Shown here: positions 31,329-42,945 of the stretch, one piece after another
Position numbering within the stretch: the first letter of the stretch is position 1
How the letters are laid out: each line of letters opens with the position of its first letter
Source of the DNA: Bipolaris cookei
Lineage: Eukaryota; Ascomycota; Dothideomycetes; Pleosporales; Pleosporaceae
Length of the DNA: 64,000 nt
Assembly: GCA_002286855.1 (NCBI GenBank)
Contig: NRSV01000033.1
Coordinates: 186,001-250,000 of the forward strand
Reading direction: 5' to 3'
Program-made: the position numbers and the translations under genes
The notes under the pieces: model-generated
Told to the model about the DNA's origin: nothing
The model's input: only the letters and a program-made list of their open reading frames with translations
Databases searched by the model: none

Positions 31329-33173
31329 ACGTGGTTCACAAGCGAGCGGCCCACCCAAGTGAGCGGCCCACACCTCACCAGCGCGTCGACCTTATCACGA
31401 CTACACGTTATGTCTCAACAATGCTCTACTCAAACTTCTTATACTGAATTAAATCTTCGGCTTGCTCTTTTTAATATCCAATTGCAACGTGTTCAAAGCC
31501 AAAGGCGTGCTGCTTCTATCTATAACGTGCCTCGAAGAACACTATCTTACCAACGCGCTGGAAGACGCGCCCAACGCGACTGCGAACCAAAATCAAAGCT
31601 TCTAGATAAGCTAGAAGAGGAGGCTATAGCTAAGCGTATTCTCGAAGAGTCTGCACGAGGATTTGCGCCTACAAAGGCTAACGTTCGAGCAATGGCTGAT
31701 AAACTGTTACATGAGCGCGCTAGTAACCCTGTTGGCAAAAACTGGGTTGATAACTTTGTTAAGCAAACTCTTGAGCTCCGTACGCGCTGGAGCCGTCCTT
31801 ACGATCACCAGCGAGCTATCTGCGAGGACCCAGCAGCTATCCAGCGCTGGCTCGATCTAGTCGAGGCGACAAAGCAGAAGTGGGGTATTGTGGACGACGA
31901 TATCTACAACTTTGATGAAACTGGCTTTACGATGAGCAAGATTTTATCACAATTAGTTATTATAGGCTCAGAAGGATATGGCAAAAAGAAGTAGGTACAG
32001 CCAAGCAACCGTGAGTGGGTTACTGTGATCCAAGGCGTGGGCGCGTCAGGTCGTCGGATACCACCCTTCGTCATCTTTGTGGGCAAGGTGCTTATCAACG
32101 TCTGGTTTGAGAACCTGCCTGCCGACTGAGTGCTTGAAATCAGTCACAATGGCTGGACGAATAATCAGCTTGCTCTTGCGTGGTTAGAGCACTTTGATAC
32201 CATACAAAGGGCTGCACTGTAAGTGGGTATCGACTACTCATTATCGACGGCCATGAGAGCCACTGCTCTGTCGAATTTCAAGATCTTTGTAAGGAGAAGA
32301 ATATTATACTTCTCTGTATGCCCGCACACTCGTTTCACCTATTGCAGCCTCTTGATGTCGCTTGCTTCTCGCCATTAAAGCGCAAGTGTGGCGACGTTGT
32401 TTCAGGCTTGGCACGCAACCGCACCAACTATATCAGCAAGGAGACCTTCTTGCCAGCCTTTAAGGCTGCTTTTGAGCAGTCTATTACGAAGGAGAATATC
32501 CAAGCTGGCTTTAGAGGCGCTGGTATAGTCCCACATAACCTACAGACTGTGCTATCAAAGCTTGACGTCATGGTACAGACACCAAAACAGTCACCGCGAC
32601 GGGCAGACACCTGGGAGGCGCAGACGCCGCACAACGCGCGCGAAGTTGAGCCTCAAAGTACTCTCATTCGACAGAGAGTAAGAAATCACCCTGGGTCTTC
32701 TGCAAGTTCTCTTGACGAGAAGGTTGTGCAGTTAAGTAAAGGGGCTCAGCAAATAGTACATGAGATGGTGTTATTATGTGAGAAAATAGGTAGCCTTGAA
32801 GCGGCTCTAGATACAGTAACTAAGCATAAGAGCTGTAAGCGGCGATACGTACGGACATAAGAGATTCTCACCGTTGGCGAGGTACAAGAAGTACTAGCTG
32901 AACAGGTGGGTAGCAGCCGTGGCGACGGTGAGAGTGCGTCGAAGAGGGTGCGAGGAGAGAGGCGGTGCGGGCGTTGCAAGCAGACTGGACATAATGCTCG
33001 TACCTGCGCAGTTGAGATAGATAGCGCAAGTGATAGCGGCGATTCTGACGATTATTCAGTCTATTATAATAGTTTATTAACTAGGATAAAAGTGCGTAAT
33101 AATGGATGGAAGTTGTCGCGCTGGTGGGGCGTGGGCCGCTAACTTGGATGGGCCGCTCGCTTGTAAACCACGT
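31329..33173 (+). mobile_element. pogo/Fot-like DDE transposon (element C)
   Basis: A 1,845-bp element. Its ends start ACGTGGTT(C/T)ACAA and carry two GCGAGCGGCCCA-like motifs, 17 nt apart, on each side. The right flank is TA (33174-33175). The left flank is CA (31327-31328), a single change from TA. It inserted next to the histone-like relic and probably separated it from its 5' part. Confidence 0.92.
31410..33075 (+). pseudogene. DDE_1 transposase relic of element C
   Basis: Starts MSQQCSTQTS at 31410. It has the HTH region, then YNFDETGF at about 31910, IIDGHESH (second Asp) at about 32240 in a shifted frame, LLQPLDVACF (third Asp) at about 32345 and the zinc knuckle CGRCKQTGHNARTC at about 32968. 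Stops: TAG after YGKKK (31992-31994), TGA after NLPAD (R to stop, C to T), TAA after YVRT. A frameshift lies near 32220. About 180 codons of the C-terminal part remain open from 32318. Confidence 0.85.
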
Positions 33174-33175
33174 TA

Positions 33176-33826
33176 TTATATATGCTAGAGGATTCGCCAA
33201 GGCTGCCTTGTTCGAGGTCTTTGGGATGGCCACGGTTACGCCAAGAGTCCTATCGATAGACAAATAACTGCGCACGGACGAAAAGCGCCAACTTTACACG
33301 CGTTTTGCATACGCTACAGAGGCTCAATTTAGAAAATAAGAGCGGGAGGAGGTAGAGAATAGTTTAACGAGTTATCTCATATAGGTTTTAGGATGTGCAG
33401 GTCTATAAGAGCCAAGATCGATTTTGTCTGTTAGTAACAGGGTGATAGGGTGATGTAGGTAAGAGCAGCACCACGATGGACTGTCATCTGAAGTTTAGTG
33501 AACAATGCCATTGTTGAAGGGCCGGTCCGATGATTGCATGTCGTAACTGTTCCATTCTCAGGGGGGATGATGGTAATAGAAACCGTAATTTCTCGCTGTT
33601 GTTATATGTACACGTGCAGATGACTGCATAAGGCGCGAACTCTCCCTCCCCCTGGTCGTCGCGCCAAAAAGAGCGTTAGCGCCAAACGACGTCATGGTGA
33701 CTTCGGGATGCTTTTGCTCACTAGACGCGACTGATGCACTCGAACCAGCTTATTAAGAAGACGCGCCCATTGTTCCATCACTCTCCTCGTCTGGGCACTG
33801 CCAAGTGATGCTTGTCGCCTAGTAAC
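33176..33826. other. Intergenic spacer upstream of the PhoD-like gene
   Basis: About 650 bp without a recognised gene. It should contain the promoter of the rightward phosphatase. Confidence 0.5.
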
Positions 33827-35868
33827 ATGGCTTCAGCAAGCGACATCCTCACCCTCATCAGCTCTCTGGCTCTCCGCCTAAGCATATGGATCTTCTTGCG
33901 ATGGGTGAGCATAAGCTGCCTACACTGCAACTCTTGCAAGACGACTGACTTGGCTGCAGATACCTACGACTGTCAGTATAGCAGTACACCAGATGACTGG
34001 TACATAAATCCAACTTGTCAGAGTCATGTTAACGCGACAGGTCATACCATGTAGATTGTACCCGCACTCACAACCGCACTCACGCTTGTCTACATACCAT
34101 CCTTCTTCACGAGTTTCCAGGATACAGCCCAGTACAAGATTATATCCGATGAGCTCGACATCATCGTTAAGGAAACTGTGGGTGGCAAGAGCGATGACTC
34201 GAGCGACGACATCAAGCTCATCGACGGCGCAGACGAGGGTCCGTTACAGGAGCTAGATGTCCAGGAAACCGTCCAGTATGAGGAGAGGGAGCCCAAGGTA
34301 CTGCGCACTCTTCTCACTGGGCTCCCGAGTCCTTCGTCGGCGCTATGGAGCTGGATCACCTTTGGCATCAACATGGCCCTGATTGCTATGGCCTTAGACG
34401 TCGTTTATCGTGCACCGTTGCTCCACCAGTGCCATGACGCAAGCTTTGCCCGCGTCGGATACGTGTCGGAAAATAGTGCGAAGATTCTGGTCAGAGAGCC
34501 TTTTGCCTTTGATGTGAGGGTTCTCTATCGCTCCATCGACGAAGCCAAACGCTCTTGGATGCACAAAACACACCGCGCGAGCCAGCCAGACTACTGGCTC
34601 ACCAACGAGACCGACTTTACCACTGTCCTCAGCCTCGACCATCTACGCCCCGACCTGGCTTACGAATACATTGTTGAGACGTCGCATAGAAACATTACTG
34701 GTACCTTCACGACCCCACCACGGCCGGGTCACATTTCACTGCTCAAAGACAACAAATACACTTTCGTCCATTCGAGCTGCATCAAACCCCGTGTCCCATA
34801 CACACCGTTTCAGCACCCCCTTGAGTTCCCGGGCATGAAGCACCTTGCACGCTGGCTTCCCGAACTCAAGCCTTATTTTATGCTTTTCCTTGGTGACTTT
34901 ATCTACGTTGATGTCCCACACCGTGCCGGCAGCGACATTGAGACTTACAGACGTGAGTACCGTCAAGTATATTCCTCACCGTCCTGGCCAGCAGTTAGTC
35001 GAAATCTCCCCTGGATCCATGTCATTGATGACCATGAGATTCAGAATGACGTCAGTAGCTACGCCATCTATTCCTCTCACGTTTACCTTACTGACTAGGT
35101 ATCCAGTGGAATAGCAACATGACGGGTGTAGCGGTCCCAGCTTACGATGCCTTTACACACTATAACGCTGCCCCCAATCCACCTCCCCATCGCCCGGGCG
35201 TCACTTACTTTTCCTTTACTCAAGGCCCAGCTGAATTTTTCCTCCTTGACACTCGCCGATACCGCAGTCCCGCCAACAAAAATGCCTGGGATGCTTCCAA
35301 GACTATGCTGGGCGCCCAGCAGCTATCTGATCTTCTTTCGTGGATCAAGAAGGAGCCGTCAGCTGGCGTGCACTGGAAATTCATCGTTACTGGAACACCC
35401 TTTACTAAAAATTGGCAGTTTGGGTCCGAAGACACGTGGGGTGGGCATTTGTCTGAACGCAGGATGATTCTGGAAGCTGCATGGGACATGTCATCTACAC
35501 ATGATATTGGCGTGGTGATACTGAGCGGCGATCGTCATGAATTTGCTGCCACCTCGTTCCCACCGCCCAAGGACGGCAAATGGCCCATCAGCGCCACGGT
35601 ACACGAGTTCAGCACTAGCCCGCTGAGCATGTTTTACCTCCCCTTCCGCACGTACAAGGAGATTGATGACGAGGATGTGTGCTTGAAGTATCTTCCTGAC
35701 GGCAACAGCAAGTTTGGTGCCGTTGAAATCACGACGCCCGAGCATGGTGAACAGAGCTTTGTCACGTATCGGTTGTTCATTGATGGCAATGAAGCTTGGA
35801 CACACGCCATCAGTACCCCCCCAGGAAGAGCGGGTAGTCATAGGGCGAAGGATGCAGTATGGGGATGA
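33827..35868 (+). CDS. PhoD-like metallophosphatase, membrane anchored
   Basis: Four exons are proposed: 33827-33904, 33960-33971, 34055-35050 and 35107-35868 (615 residues). The last intron has GTCAGT and CCAG ends and restores DDHEIQNDWNSNMTG. The N-terminus has two hydrophobic spans (about residues 5-25 and 30-50), an acidic linker and a third span (about 105-125). The catalytic part follows. It has a metal-binding Asp in FLGDFIY (about residue 310), DDHEI (355-359) and GDRHEF (about 503), the order and type of the PhoD family of Ca/Fe-dependent phosphodiesterases/phosphatases. The substrate is unknown. The 12-nt second exon is the weakest part of the model. Convergent with TRM61. Confidence 0.88.
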
Positions 35869-36076
35869 AGGGTGGCCATTGCCAGAAGTGCTTCCTTTTC
35901 TTTTTTGATCATGTCAGGTTCACGGCTAATTTTTTTCGGAACACATAGATGTTTGATAATCAAAGGTTCATAGTTCAGAGGCCAAGGTAGTCTGTGTATG
36001 TATATCACTTTAGTACAACAATGAGTATCTTTTTGATTACTGACGACATCCTCATAATGCGTGGTAATGTTCAACG

Positions 36077-37627
36077 TTATCCCCACTTCCTTCTTGCTTT
36101 TTCTTCATCTGCCTTGGACCACTCTCTGGGCAAGACAGCAAAGACCAGATAGGAAGTGTGCGTCTTGAGCTCTGGCTCTGTTCGATGAACTAGTCTGCCC
36201 TCCTTGAACAAGGGCCTTGTCTCAAAATCCTTTTTGGTCTGTGCCAGCCGGTCGTGCTTGCTCGGGGGCACGCCCTCCATCTTCTTCTTGCCCTTGCGAG
36301 GACCGCCGTCTGCATCCCCATCGGCGTGCTCGCCCCTCTTCCTGGCCTCGGCCTTGCGCATCACCTCCTCCTGCTTCTCACGCTGCATACTGTGGAAGAC
36401 GACAGCACGGCCTTCTACGTCGCGCAGGCGTTGCACCGCTTCTTGCACGTTTGCGGGATGTGCATTCCCACCTCTCACGCCTTCTTCCTGCAGCCCCACG
36501 CGCTCGCGACGAACGTCGAGACGCTTTGCATTGATCTCCACCATGTCAATTTCCTGCCAGCCGAGGGTGCGCAGTGCCGAGATGGTCTTGGTGACTTGCT
36601 CAATGCAAGGGCTGAAAGTGCAGATGCGGACTGCATTGCGAGGGTTGAGGGGAGTGCAAAAGGGGTTGCAATTTGTTTCTGTGGGTTGCACCGTAGGTGT
36701 GGTAGGATCATTGTCTCCAGAGGTGGGTGTGGATAGGTCGGTGGCTACTGAGTTTAGGGCGGCGGTGGAGGGAGGGGAGCGGGTGAGGTATTTAAGTGCG
36801 TGCCACGGAGCAGGGAGATCGAGAAAGATACAGTCGGCATCTGGTCCTGGCGAGTTGTCCAGACCGAAGCCGTCGTTGTAGACGTCACGGTGGGTCACTG
36901 TAACGAGAGGTTCGAGGCCGTGATCTTTGATTTCGGCTTGAAGTTGCTTTGCGCGTGGTTCGTGATACTCGAAACTGTAGACGCCGCCGGTCCGCGTCTT
37001 CCGCTTTCGCTTCTTGGACATGCCTACCACGTTTTCTTCTTCGCCATTAAGCTTGCCGAGGGCATCGCGGGCGCCCGGGTAACCATTGTAGACTGCGCGT
37101 ATGGCAGCGTGTGTGAAGCTTCCACTTCCTGCGCCCGCCTCGATAATGTGGTCGCCTGGCCTTGCGCGCAACCTCTGCAGAATGTAGCTGTAATCGGGCG
37201 TGTATACAACCTGGGTGCGATGTGGAAGAGACAAGGTCCACATCTCTGGCGTGGGCGGTATCAGATGCGCAAACCCACTGCTCGCCGTCGCCGCCTTGAC
37301 AATATCCTTCTTGGCCGCTTCTGGCTCGGTAGCCACTGTGCCCTCGCTCTCATCTTTGCCGTCTCTCTTCCTCTTCTTGGACTTGCCACGCGATCCAGTG
37401 TCAACGACGGATGCGAGAATCTGTGTGCCCCATGGTTGGCCGACAAGCGTGCTGTGGGGAAAAGAACCAAAGCGTGTGTTCTCTACCTTTCCCTCGGCGT
37501 AGTCAGAGTCGGCGTTGGGTTTGAGGAGGGCTGGAATGAGGTGATCACGGCGCAATTGCAGGATACCAAGATTGTCCGCTGTCGCATACGCTCCTGGGTC
37601 AAGGAACGGCGAGGGGACAGGCGCCAT
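36077..37627 (-). CDS. TRM61: tRNA (adenine58-N1)-methyltransferase catalytic subunit
   Basis: A single exon of 516 codons from the ATG at 37627. Upstream codons in the same frame up to 37843 look like 5' UTR. It has the GCD14/Trm61 fold: SAM motif I EAGAGSGSFT (163-172), a following acidic strand VYSFEYHEPRA, and the catalytic-region FLDLPAPWHALKYL. With Trm6 it makes m1A58 in the T-loop of tRNAs, including initiator tRNA-Met, in the nucleus. It is longer than yeast Trm61 because of Lys/Arg-rich inserts around residues 82-112 and 200-215, a Ser/Thr/Pro insert after the catalytic motif, and a long charged C-terminal region. Head to head with the cysteinyl-tRNA synthetase gene, about 300 bp apart. 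Confidence 0.95.
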   Translation of the reverse strand: MAPVPSPFLDPGAYATADNLGILQLRRDHLIPALLKPNADSDYAEGKVENTRFGSFPHSTLVGQPWGTQILASVVDTGSRGKSKKRKRDGKDESEGTVATEPEAAKKDIVKAATASSGFAHLIPPTPEMWTLSLPHRTQVVYTPDYSYILQRLRARPGDHIIEAGAGSGSFTHAAIRAVYNGYPGARDALGKLNGEEENVVGMSKKRKRKTRTGGVYSFEYHEPRAKQLQAEIKDHGLEPLVTVTHRDVYNDGFGLDNSPGPDADCIFLDLPAPWHALKYLTRSPPSTAALNSVATDLSTPTSGDNDPTTPTVQPTETNCNPFCTPLNPRNAVRICTFSPCIEQVTKTISALRTLGWQEIDMVEINAKRLDVRRERVGLQEEGVRGGNAHPANVQEAVQRLRDVEGRAVVFHSMQREKQEEVMRKAEARKRGEHADGDADGGPRKGKKKMEGVPPSKHDRLAQTKKDFETRPLFKEGRLVHRTEPELKTHTSYLVFAVLPREWSKADEEKARRKWG

Positions 37628-37929
37628 TGCGTCTTTTGCAGGCGAGATGGGCAGCGACGACGTGGGGAACAAGCAGCAGAGACGGCGAGGTGATTGTACA
37701 AGAAGATGCAAAACTCGCAATGTAAGCGTCGCATATGCACAGAGATATTCGGCGGGGAGCTTTGAGCGCTGTGATTGGCCTGTAGCGCCAAGATGTCGCC
37801 CGACAGGGATTCTGGTCGATTCGGCCAGAGACCACCCACACAACGTGACACTCTCCTACTGACTGACGGACTGACGGATTGACTGACTCACCGGTAAGCG
37901 GCAACCCAATCTACTTACACCTGGCCTGA

Positions 37930-40518
37930 TTGTTTTTTATTCATCTACTTGGGTTGTTGCACTGTCGCTCCTTGTCACCACAGTGTCTCATCACATTGAT
38001 GGTACTGGCGTTCCGGTCTTTGTCCCGCACCGTCAAGTCGTCTTCCCCACTTCTGCTCTCCAAAACTAGTCGGGTAACAAACCAAAATCAGCGCATTCCC
38101 AGGTTGCTCGCCGCCATGGCGACTCCAGCTCGCACTCAGCCACCATGGAAACAGCCACAGGGCTCTAGTCCCGCCAAACTCAAAGTGTGGAACTCGTTGA
38201 CCAGATCAAAAAACGACTTCGTTCCCATTGACCCGGAAGGCAAAGAGGTCAAGTGGTACAGCTGCGGGCCGACAGTCTACGATGATGCTCATCTGGGCCA
38301 TGCTCGCAACTACGTCACCAACGACATTCTCCGGAGAATATTGGCCCATTACTACGGATACAATGTCAAGTTTGTTCAAAATATCACAGACGTCGATGAT
38401 AAGATTATTTTGCGAGGCCGTCAACAGCACCTCCTCGCCAAGTTCAAAGCAGATAACCCAACCGTCACAGAAGAGGTCATCAACACCACTATAAAGGCCT
38501 TTGATGCATACGTCAAGAAGAATCTCCCCCTTCTTAGCGAAGACGTAACTATTGGTAGCTTCAATGACGATTCCGCTCAAAAATACGCCAACGTCATTCA
38601 AGGCAAGTCAGTCGACGGCGTCGGTCCAGCGGGTGACAAGGAAGCCAAGATTAAGATGCACCTCCGGACAGCTGGTACTGCGGTCACTTCGTTGCTAGCC
38701 CCGTCAAAGTCGACACCTGAAGACATTGAAGTATTCTATGCTGGCGCTGAAGATGTCTTGCTACCCTATCTCGACTCCCTATACGGCTCTTCCATTGATG
38801 CCAGTGACCACACCGTTTTCACAACGCTTACGAAAAAGTACGAGGCTCGATTCAACGAGGATATGCGAGCTCTCAATGTGCTAGACCCAGATGTAGTCAC
38901 GCGAGTAACCGAGTACGGAGACCAGATTGTCTCTTTTGTAGAAAAGATCATCAAGAATGGCATGGCTTACAGCACTTCTGATGGATCTGTCTACTTTGAT
39001 ATTGAGGCGTTTGAAAAGAAAGAGGGCAACCACTATGCGCGTCTAGAGCCGTGGAACAGAGGGGACACCAATCTGCAAGCCGATGGCGAAGGCGCACTGT
39101 CTTCAGTCAAGACGTCGGAAAAGCGAAACGAATCAGACTTTGCTCTTTGGAAATCAAGTAAACCTGGTGAGCCGGCGTGGCCAAGCCCCTGGGGTCCTGG
39201 CAGACCAGGATGGCACATCGAATGCTCTGTCATGGCCTCAGCGGTCCTGGGCGAACAGATGGACATTCATAGTGGCGGTATTGATCTTTGCTTCCCGCAT
39301 CACGACAATGAGCTGGCCCAGTCGGAAGCGTATTGGTCACAAGATGGGCGCCCAACCCAATGGGTAAACTACTTCCTCCACATGGGTCACTTGTCAATAT
39401 CCGGCTCTAAAATGTCAAAGTCCCTGAAGAATTTTACCACAATTCGCGAGGCTTTGAGTCGCGGCGACTGGAATGCGCGCAGTCTGCGCATCATCTTCTT
39501 GCTTGGAGGCTGGCATGATGGTGTCGAAATTACTCCAGACATGCGCAAGTCTGGAACATCATGGGAGAGTTACGTCACCAATTTTTTCTACAAAGTCCGT
39601 GATCTGGAAGTGAATCCGAACATCGGCTCGACAGGCGCAGAAGATGACAAGGTTCTCAAGTCGTTTGAATCTGCCAAACAAAAGGTTCACAGTGCTCTGA
39701 CCGATTCCTTCGATACCCCTTCGGCCATGCGCGCGATTTCGGGACTCATTACGGACTACAATTCTGCAGACAAGGCGGGCCTCAGCGACTCAGTGTCGTT
39801 CGATGTTGCCCGCTACATCACTCGCATTGTCCGCATATTCGGACTAGACGGTTCAGCGGACCCATACGACGGCGGCATTGGCTGGGCAGGTATCGACATT
39901 CCCTCAGCAGCCAAAGAGCACGTATATGCCGTGTCACGGGAACGCGACGAAGTACGCCAACACGCCATCGCTGGCGACCTCTCCGATGAGGTCTTGCAAT
40001 CCATCATTGCGCAACATAACCCCACACAGAAGCAGGATCTCGAAGCACTCCCGTACGCAGAGGTCTTATCTACTTTCCAGGAGAATCTGCAAAGCCTGGT
40101 CAAGAAGAAGGCCCCAGCAAAAGATTACCTAGACCTTTGTGACCAGCTGCGCGACACGCATCTCTGGGATCTCGGCATTTACCTTGAAGATCGCGAGAAC
40201 GCGCCTGCAATGGTGCGCCCTGTTGATGCCGAACTGCAAGCCGCACGCTCTCAAAAAGAGGAAATTGCCCGCCAGAAAGCGGAGGCCAAGCTGAAGCGCG
40301 AGCGCGAAGAGGCCGAGAAGAAGGCCAAGCTTGCAGAACAAGCCAAGATTAACCCCAAGGATATGTTCAGGACTGAGGAATACAGTGCGTGGGACGACGA
40401 GGGCTTGCCGACAAAGGACAAGGATGGCGCTGATGTACCCAAGGCACGTTTGAAGAAGATGAAGAAGGAGTGGGAAAAGCAGAAGAAGTTATTCGAAGAG
40501 CACGCCACCAAAGCATAA
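37930..40518 (+). CDS. CRS1: Cysteinyl-tRNA synthetase, probably cytosolic and mitochondrial
   Basis: A class Ia synthetase charging tRNA-Cys. It has the zinc Cys and start of the catalytic fold in WYSCGPTVYDDAHLGHARNY (HIGH motif 121-124), zinc-binding segments GWHIECS and FPHHDNE, and KMSKS at about 494. A helical domain and a Lys/Glu-rich C-terminal extension ending EEHATKA follow. The frame is open from 37930. Met63 (38116, context GCCATGG) would give the 800-residue cytosolic enzyme. Met24 (37999) adds an Arg/Ser-rich, acid-free segment like a mitochondrial presequence. Dual targeting from one gene by alternative starts is inferred, as yeast has one gene for both compartments. No introns. 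Confidence 0.96.
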   Translation: MFFIHLLGLLHCRSLSPQCLITLMVLAFRSLSRTVKSSSPLLLSKTSRVTNQNQRIPRLLAAMATPARTQPPWKQPQGSSPAKLKVWNSLTRSKNDFVPIDPEGKEVKWYSCGPTVYDDAHLGHARNYVTNDILRRILAHYYGYNVKFVQNITDVDDKIILRGRQQHLLAKFKADNPTVTEEVINTTIKAFDAYVKKNLPLLSEDVTIGSFNDDSAQKYANVIQGKSVDGVGPAGDKEAKIKMHLRTAGTAVTSLLAPSKSTPEDIEVFYAGAEDVLLPYLDSLYGSSIDASDHTVFTTLTKKYEARFNEDMRALNVLDPDVVTRVTEYGDQIVSFVEKIIKNGMAYSTSDGSVYFDIEAFEKKEGNHYARLEPWNRGDTNLQADGEGALSSVKTSEKRNESDFALWKSSKPGEPAWPSPWGPGRPGWHIECSVMASAVLGEQMDIHSGGIDLCFPHHDNELAQSEAYWSQDGRPTQWVNYFLHMGHLSISGSKMSKSLKNFTTIREALSRGDWNARSLRIIFLLGGWHDGVEITPDMRKSGTSWESYVTNFFYKVRDLEVNPNIGSTGAEDDKVLKSFESAKQKVHSALTDSFDTPSAMRAISGLITDYNSADKAGLSDSVSFDVARYITRIVRIFGLDGSADPYDGGIGWAGIDIPSAAKEHVYAVSRERDEVRQHAIAGDLSDEVLQSIIAQHNPTQKQDLEALPYAEVLSTFQENLQSLVKKKAPAKDYLDLCDQLRDTHLWDLGIYLEDRENAPAMVRPVDAELQAARSQKEEIARQKAEAKLKREREEAEKKAKLAEQAKINPKDMFRTEEYSAWDDEGLPTKDKDGADVPKARLKKMKKEWEKQKKLFEEHATKA

Positions 40519-41430
40519 TTGATTTGTTTGTAGAGAGCATAGATGGTATGTGCATAGCATCCGTGTGGCAAGTCAATGTTAGAGTAGGCGTACTACAAAA
40601 GGGCTGCTAGGCAGCTGGCGTGTGGTTTTCATATTTATCCAGTAAAATATACAGGATACAACAGAAGAGTTTAGTGCACTAGGGTATGTCGCACATATGA
40701 CTAATGCAGTAAGATGCTGAATATGTCGAGTGAATTGTTCAGGCGAAAAAGAAGTCCAATTTCAAAACATAGATTCAAGGCTGTTTTGTAGGTGAGCAAT
40801 CGAGATGAAGATGGATGGTGCCATACCGATCGCTGAGCTCTGCAGAGTGGCAATGTCCAAGCGTCATGTTTTCAAAGTACAGAGTCCATCAAGGGCGTCG
40901 TCTCAACGTGTAGGGCGTGCCAAGTCCCGTAATACACGACTCGCGCACCACGAATGGAACTTTGTAAGTACTCTACATTGCGCTATGACGCCTGTTATTA
41001 TCTTGTCAAGTGAGCAATAGACGCATTAGGGCTCCAGTATGTGTAAAACCAAGAATAACTGGACAGTCCCAAGTCCAAACTGCATTCATACTAAAGGTCA
41101 GTAGATACGTATTTTTAGAGATGCAGTGGTATGGCCGGGTTTTAGCACAACACATAGCCAGCGCCTTTTTTATCCCCACCAATGCCATTAGCACCAACCT
41201 CGAGCCCTCACCCACAATCGGATTTCGACTAGCTTCCGCGGCCGATGGGCGGCGGGGAGGGTCTACTAACTAACTACCCACTTGGCTCACCGTCGGATAA
41301 ATCACCGAGTGACCGAGAATCCTCTTTACCTTTTCGTTGCTATATTGCCAGTCGCGCTCTGTGTTGGCACTTCCCTCTGCTTCATTCCCTCCCCCTGTGG
41401 ACTTGATGATCAGCCCGTGGTGCTTTCACA
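40519..41430. other. Intergenic spacer
   Basis: About 910 bp between the synthetase and the MFS gene. No gene or clear repeat was recognised; the right part should hold the promoter of the MFS gene. Confidence 0.5.
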
Positions 41431-42876
41431 ATGACATCAATTCATGACGTCGAGAAAGCACTGGCTCCAACCCACGAGCAATTGACTACTGCCCAGCACG
41501 ACTATGCCACAGCCTACGCTTCGATCAAAGCCCCGTCGCAACCGCAATCTCAACCCGAAACAGTCATGGCCAGAATACAAACCCATAATTCACACGCCTC
41601 ACACACAAAGCAGACCATTGTTGGCCTCGCCAAAACTATCACTGCTCGCTCCAATGCCGACATCATCGACCCAGGCCCACCCCCGGACGGTGGTACCAAA
41701 GCCTGGACCCAAGCCCTGTGCGGCCACTTTGTCGTTTTCAACACATGGGGCATGATAGCCACATTTGGCGTCTTCCAGCAGTACTACACGCTGAACCTCG
41801 GGCTGGAGCCCTCTGCCGTATCGTGGGTCGGCAGTTTCCAGATGCTGGGCCACTTTGCACTCGGCATGCTCACGGGGCGCCTGTTTGACGCCGGTTTCTT
41901 CTACTGGTCGGCCGTGCCCGGCATGCTGATTTCGGTGTTGGGCATGTTCATGACGAGCCTGTGCAGTCGGTACTGGCAGTTTTTCCTGGCCCAGGGCCTC
42001 ATGACAGGTGTGGGGAATGGTATGCAGTTTGCACCTGTGCTTAGTCTTGTTAGCACATATTTTGCTCGCAATAGGAGTGTGGCGCTTGCTATTATGGCAT
42101 CGGGAAGTGCTACAGGTGGCCTTGTCTATCCGACTGTGGCGCGGCAGTTGCTGCCGCGCATTGGGTTTCCGTGGACCGTTCGTGTCATGGGATTCATGAT
42201 GTTGGCTGTAGGGACGGGCTACAGTCTACTTTTGAAGCCGAGACTGCCGCCGCGCAAGTCGGGGCCAGTGCTGGAGCTTAGTGCTTTCACAGAGCTGCCG
42301 TATAGTGTGTTTCTGCTAGGTGTCTTTCTCATTGCCCTGGGCCAGTACTTTGCATTTTACTACATTTCTTCTTTTGCCGTTGATATCCTTGGTTTACCGT
42401 ACGAAACCTCGATCAATGTCTTGTTGGTTCTCAACGGTATTGGCGTGCTCGGTCGTCTGGTGCCATCTTGGTTTGCGGATAAGTACACGGGGCCATACAA
42501 TATCCTCATACCCTTTTGCTTCGTTTCCACACTCATCTTGTTCTTTTGGCCTCTGGTCAACAGTGAACAGGGACTATATGCCTGGGCTGTGTGCTATGGC
42601 TTCTTTGTTGCCGGCTTCCAAGGCATCTTCCCAGCAGTCATGACCACTTTGACAAAGGATATGAGCAAAGTAGGAACAAGAAATGGCCAAGGCCTTGCTA
42701 TTGTGGGCTTGGGGACTTTTATCGGGCCTCCAATTGCAGGTGCCTTGATACAGAACTACGGTGGAGGCTACCTGAGTGCACAGCTATTTGCGGCTACGGC
42801 CGTGTTGCTGGGTAGTTCTGTTTTAGTTTTGGGTAGATTGAGCATCACGGGCTTGAAGCTCAAGGTGAAAGTTTGA
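41431..42876 (+). CDS. MFS monocarboxylate-transporter-like permease
   Basis: A single exon, 481 residues. A hydrophilic N-terminus of about 90 residues is followed by the family motif PPDGGTKAW (84-92) at the entrance of the first span, then twelve predicted spans. GRLFDAG (loop 2-3) and the span NGMQFAPVLSLVSTYF are typical of fungal MCT-like (Mch-type) carriers. Substrates in this family range from monocarboxylates to riboflavin and metabolites, so none is assigned. No lesion is visible. Confidence 0.92.
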   Translation: MTSIHDVEKALAPTHEQLTTAQHDYATAYASIKAPSQPQSQPETVMARIQTHNSHASHTKQTIVGLAKTITARSNADIIDPGPPPDGGTKAWTQALCGHFVVFNTWGMIATFGVFQQYYTLNLGLEPSAVSWVGSFQMLGHFALGMLTGRLFDAGFFYWSAVPGMLISVLGMFMTSLCSRYWQFFLAQGLMTGVGNGMQFAPVLSLVSTYFARNRSVALAIMASGSATGGLVYPTVARQLLPRIGFPWTVRVMGFMMLAVGTGYSLLLKPRLPPRKSGPVLELSAFTELPYSVFLLGVFLIALGQYFAFYYISSFAVDILGLPYETSINVLLVLNGIGVLGRLVPSWFADKYTGPYNILIPFCFVSTLILFFWPLVNSEQGLYAWAVCYGFFVAGFQGIFPAVMTTLTKDMSKVGTRNGQGLAIVGLGTFIGPPIAGALIQNYGGGYLSAQLFAATAVLLGSSVLVLGRLSITGLKLKVKV

Positions 42877-42920
42877 GGATAGAGTCCTCAACTGGGAGAT
42901 TTAAGCATTCGATAATGGAA

Positions 42921-42945
42921 ACTTATTATTATTATTATTATTATT
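42921..42945. repeat. (ATT)n microsatellite
   Basis: About eight copies of TTA/ATT just downstream of the MFS permease. Confidence 0.85.

Noticed and set aside
33180..33275. Possible missing N-terminal exon of the H3-like relic beyond element C
   Set aside because: A Lys/Ala-rich leftward frame (KTSNKAALAN) is suggestive, but lacks a start codon and the usual H3 tail residues.
36204..37693. Long rightward ORFs (225 and 297 codons)
   Set aside because: They lie antisense within the TRM61 coding sequence and follow its codon pattern; shadows.
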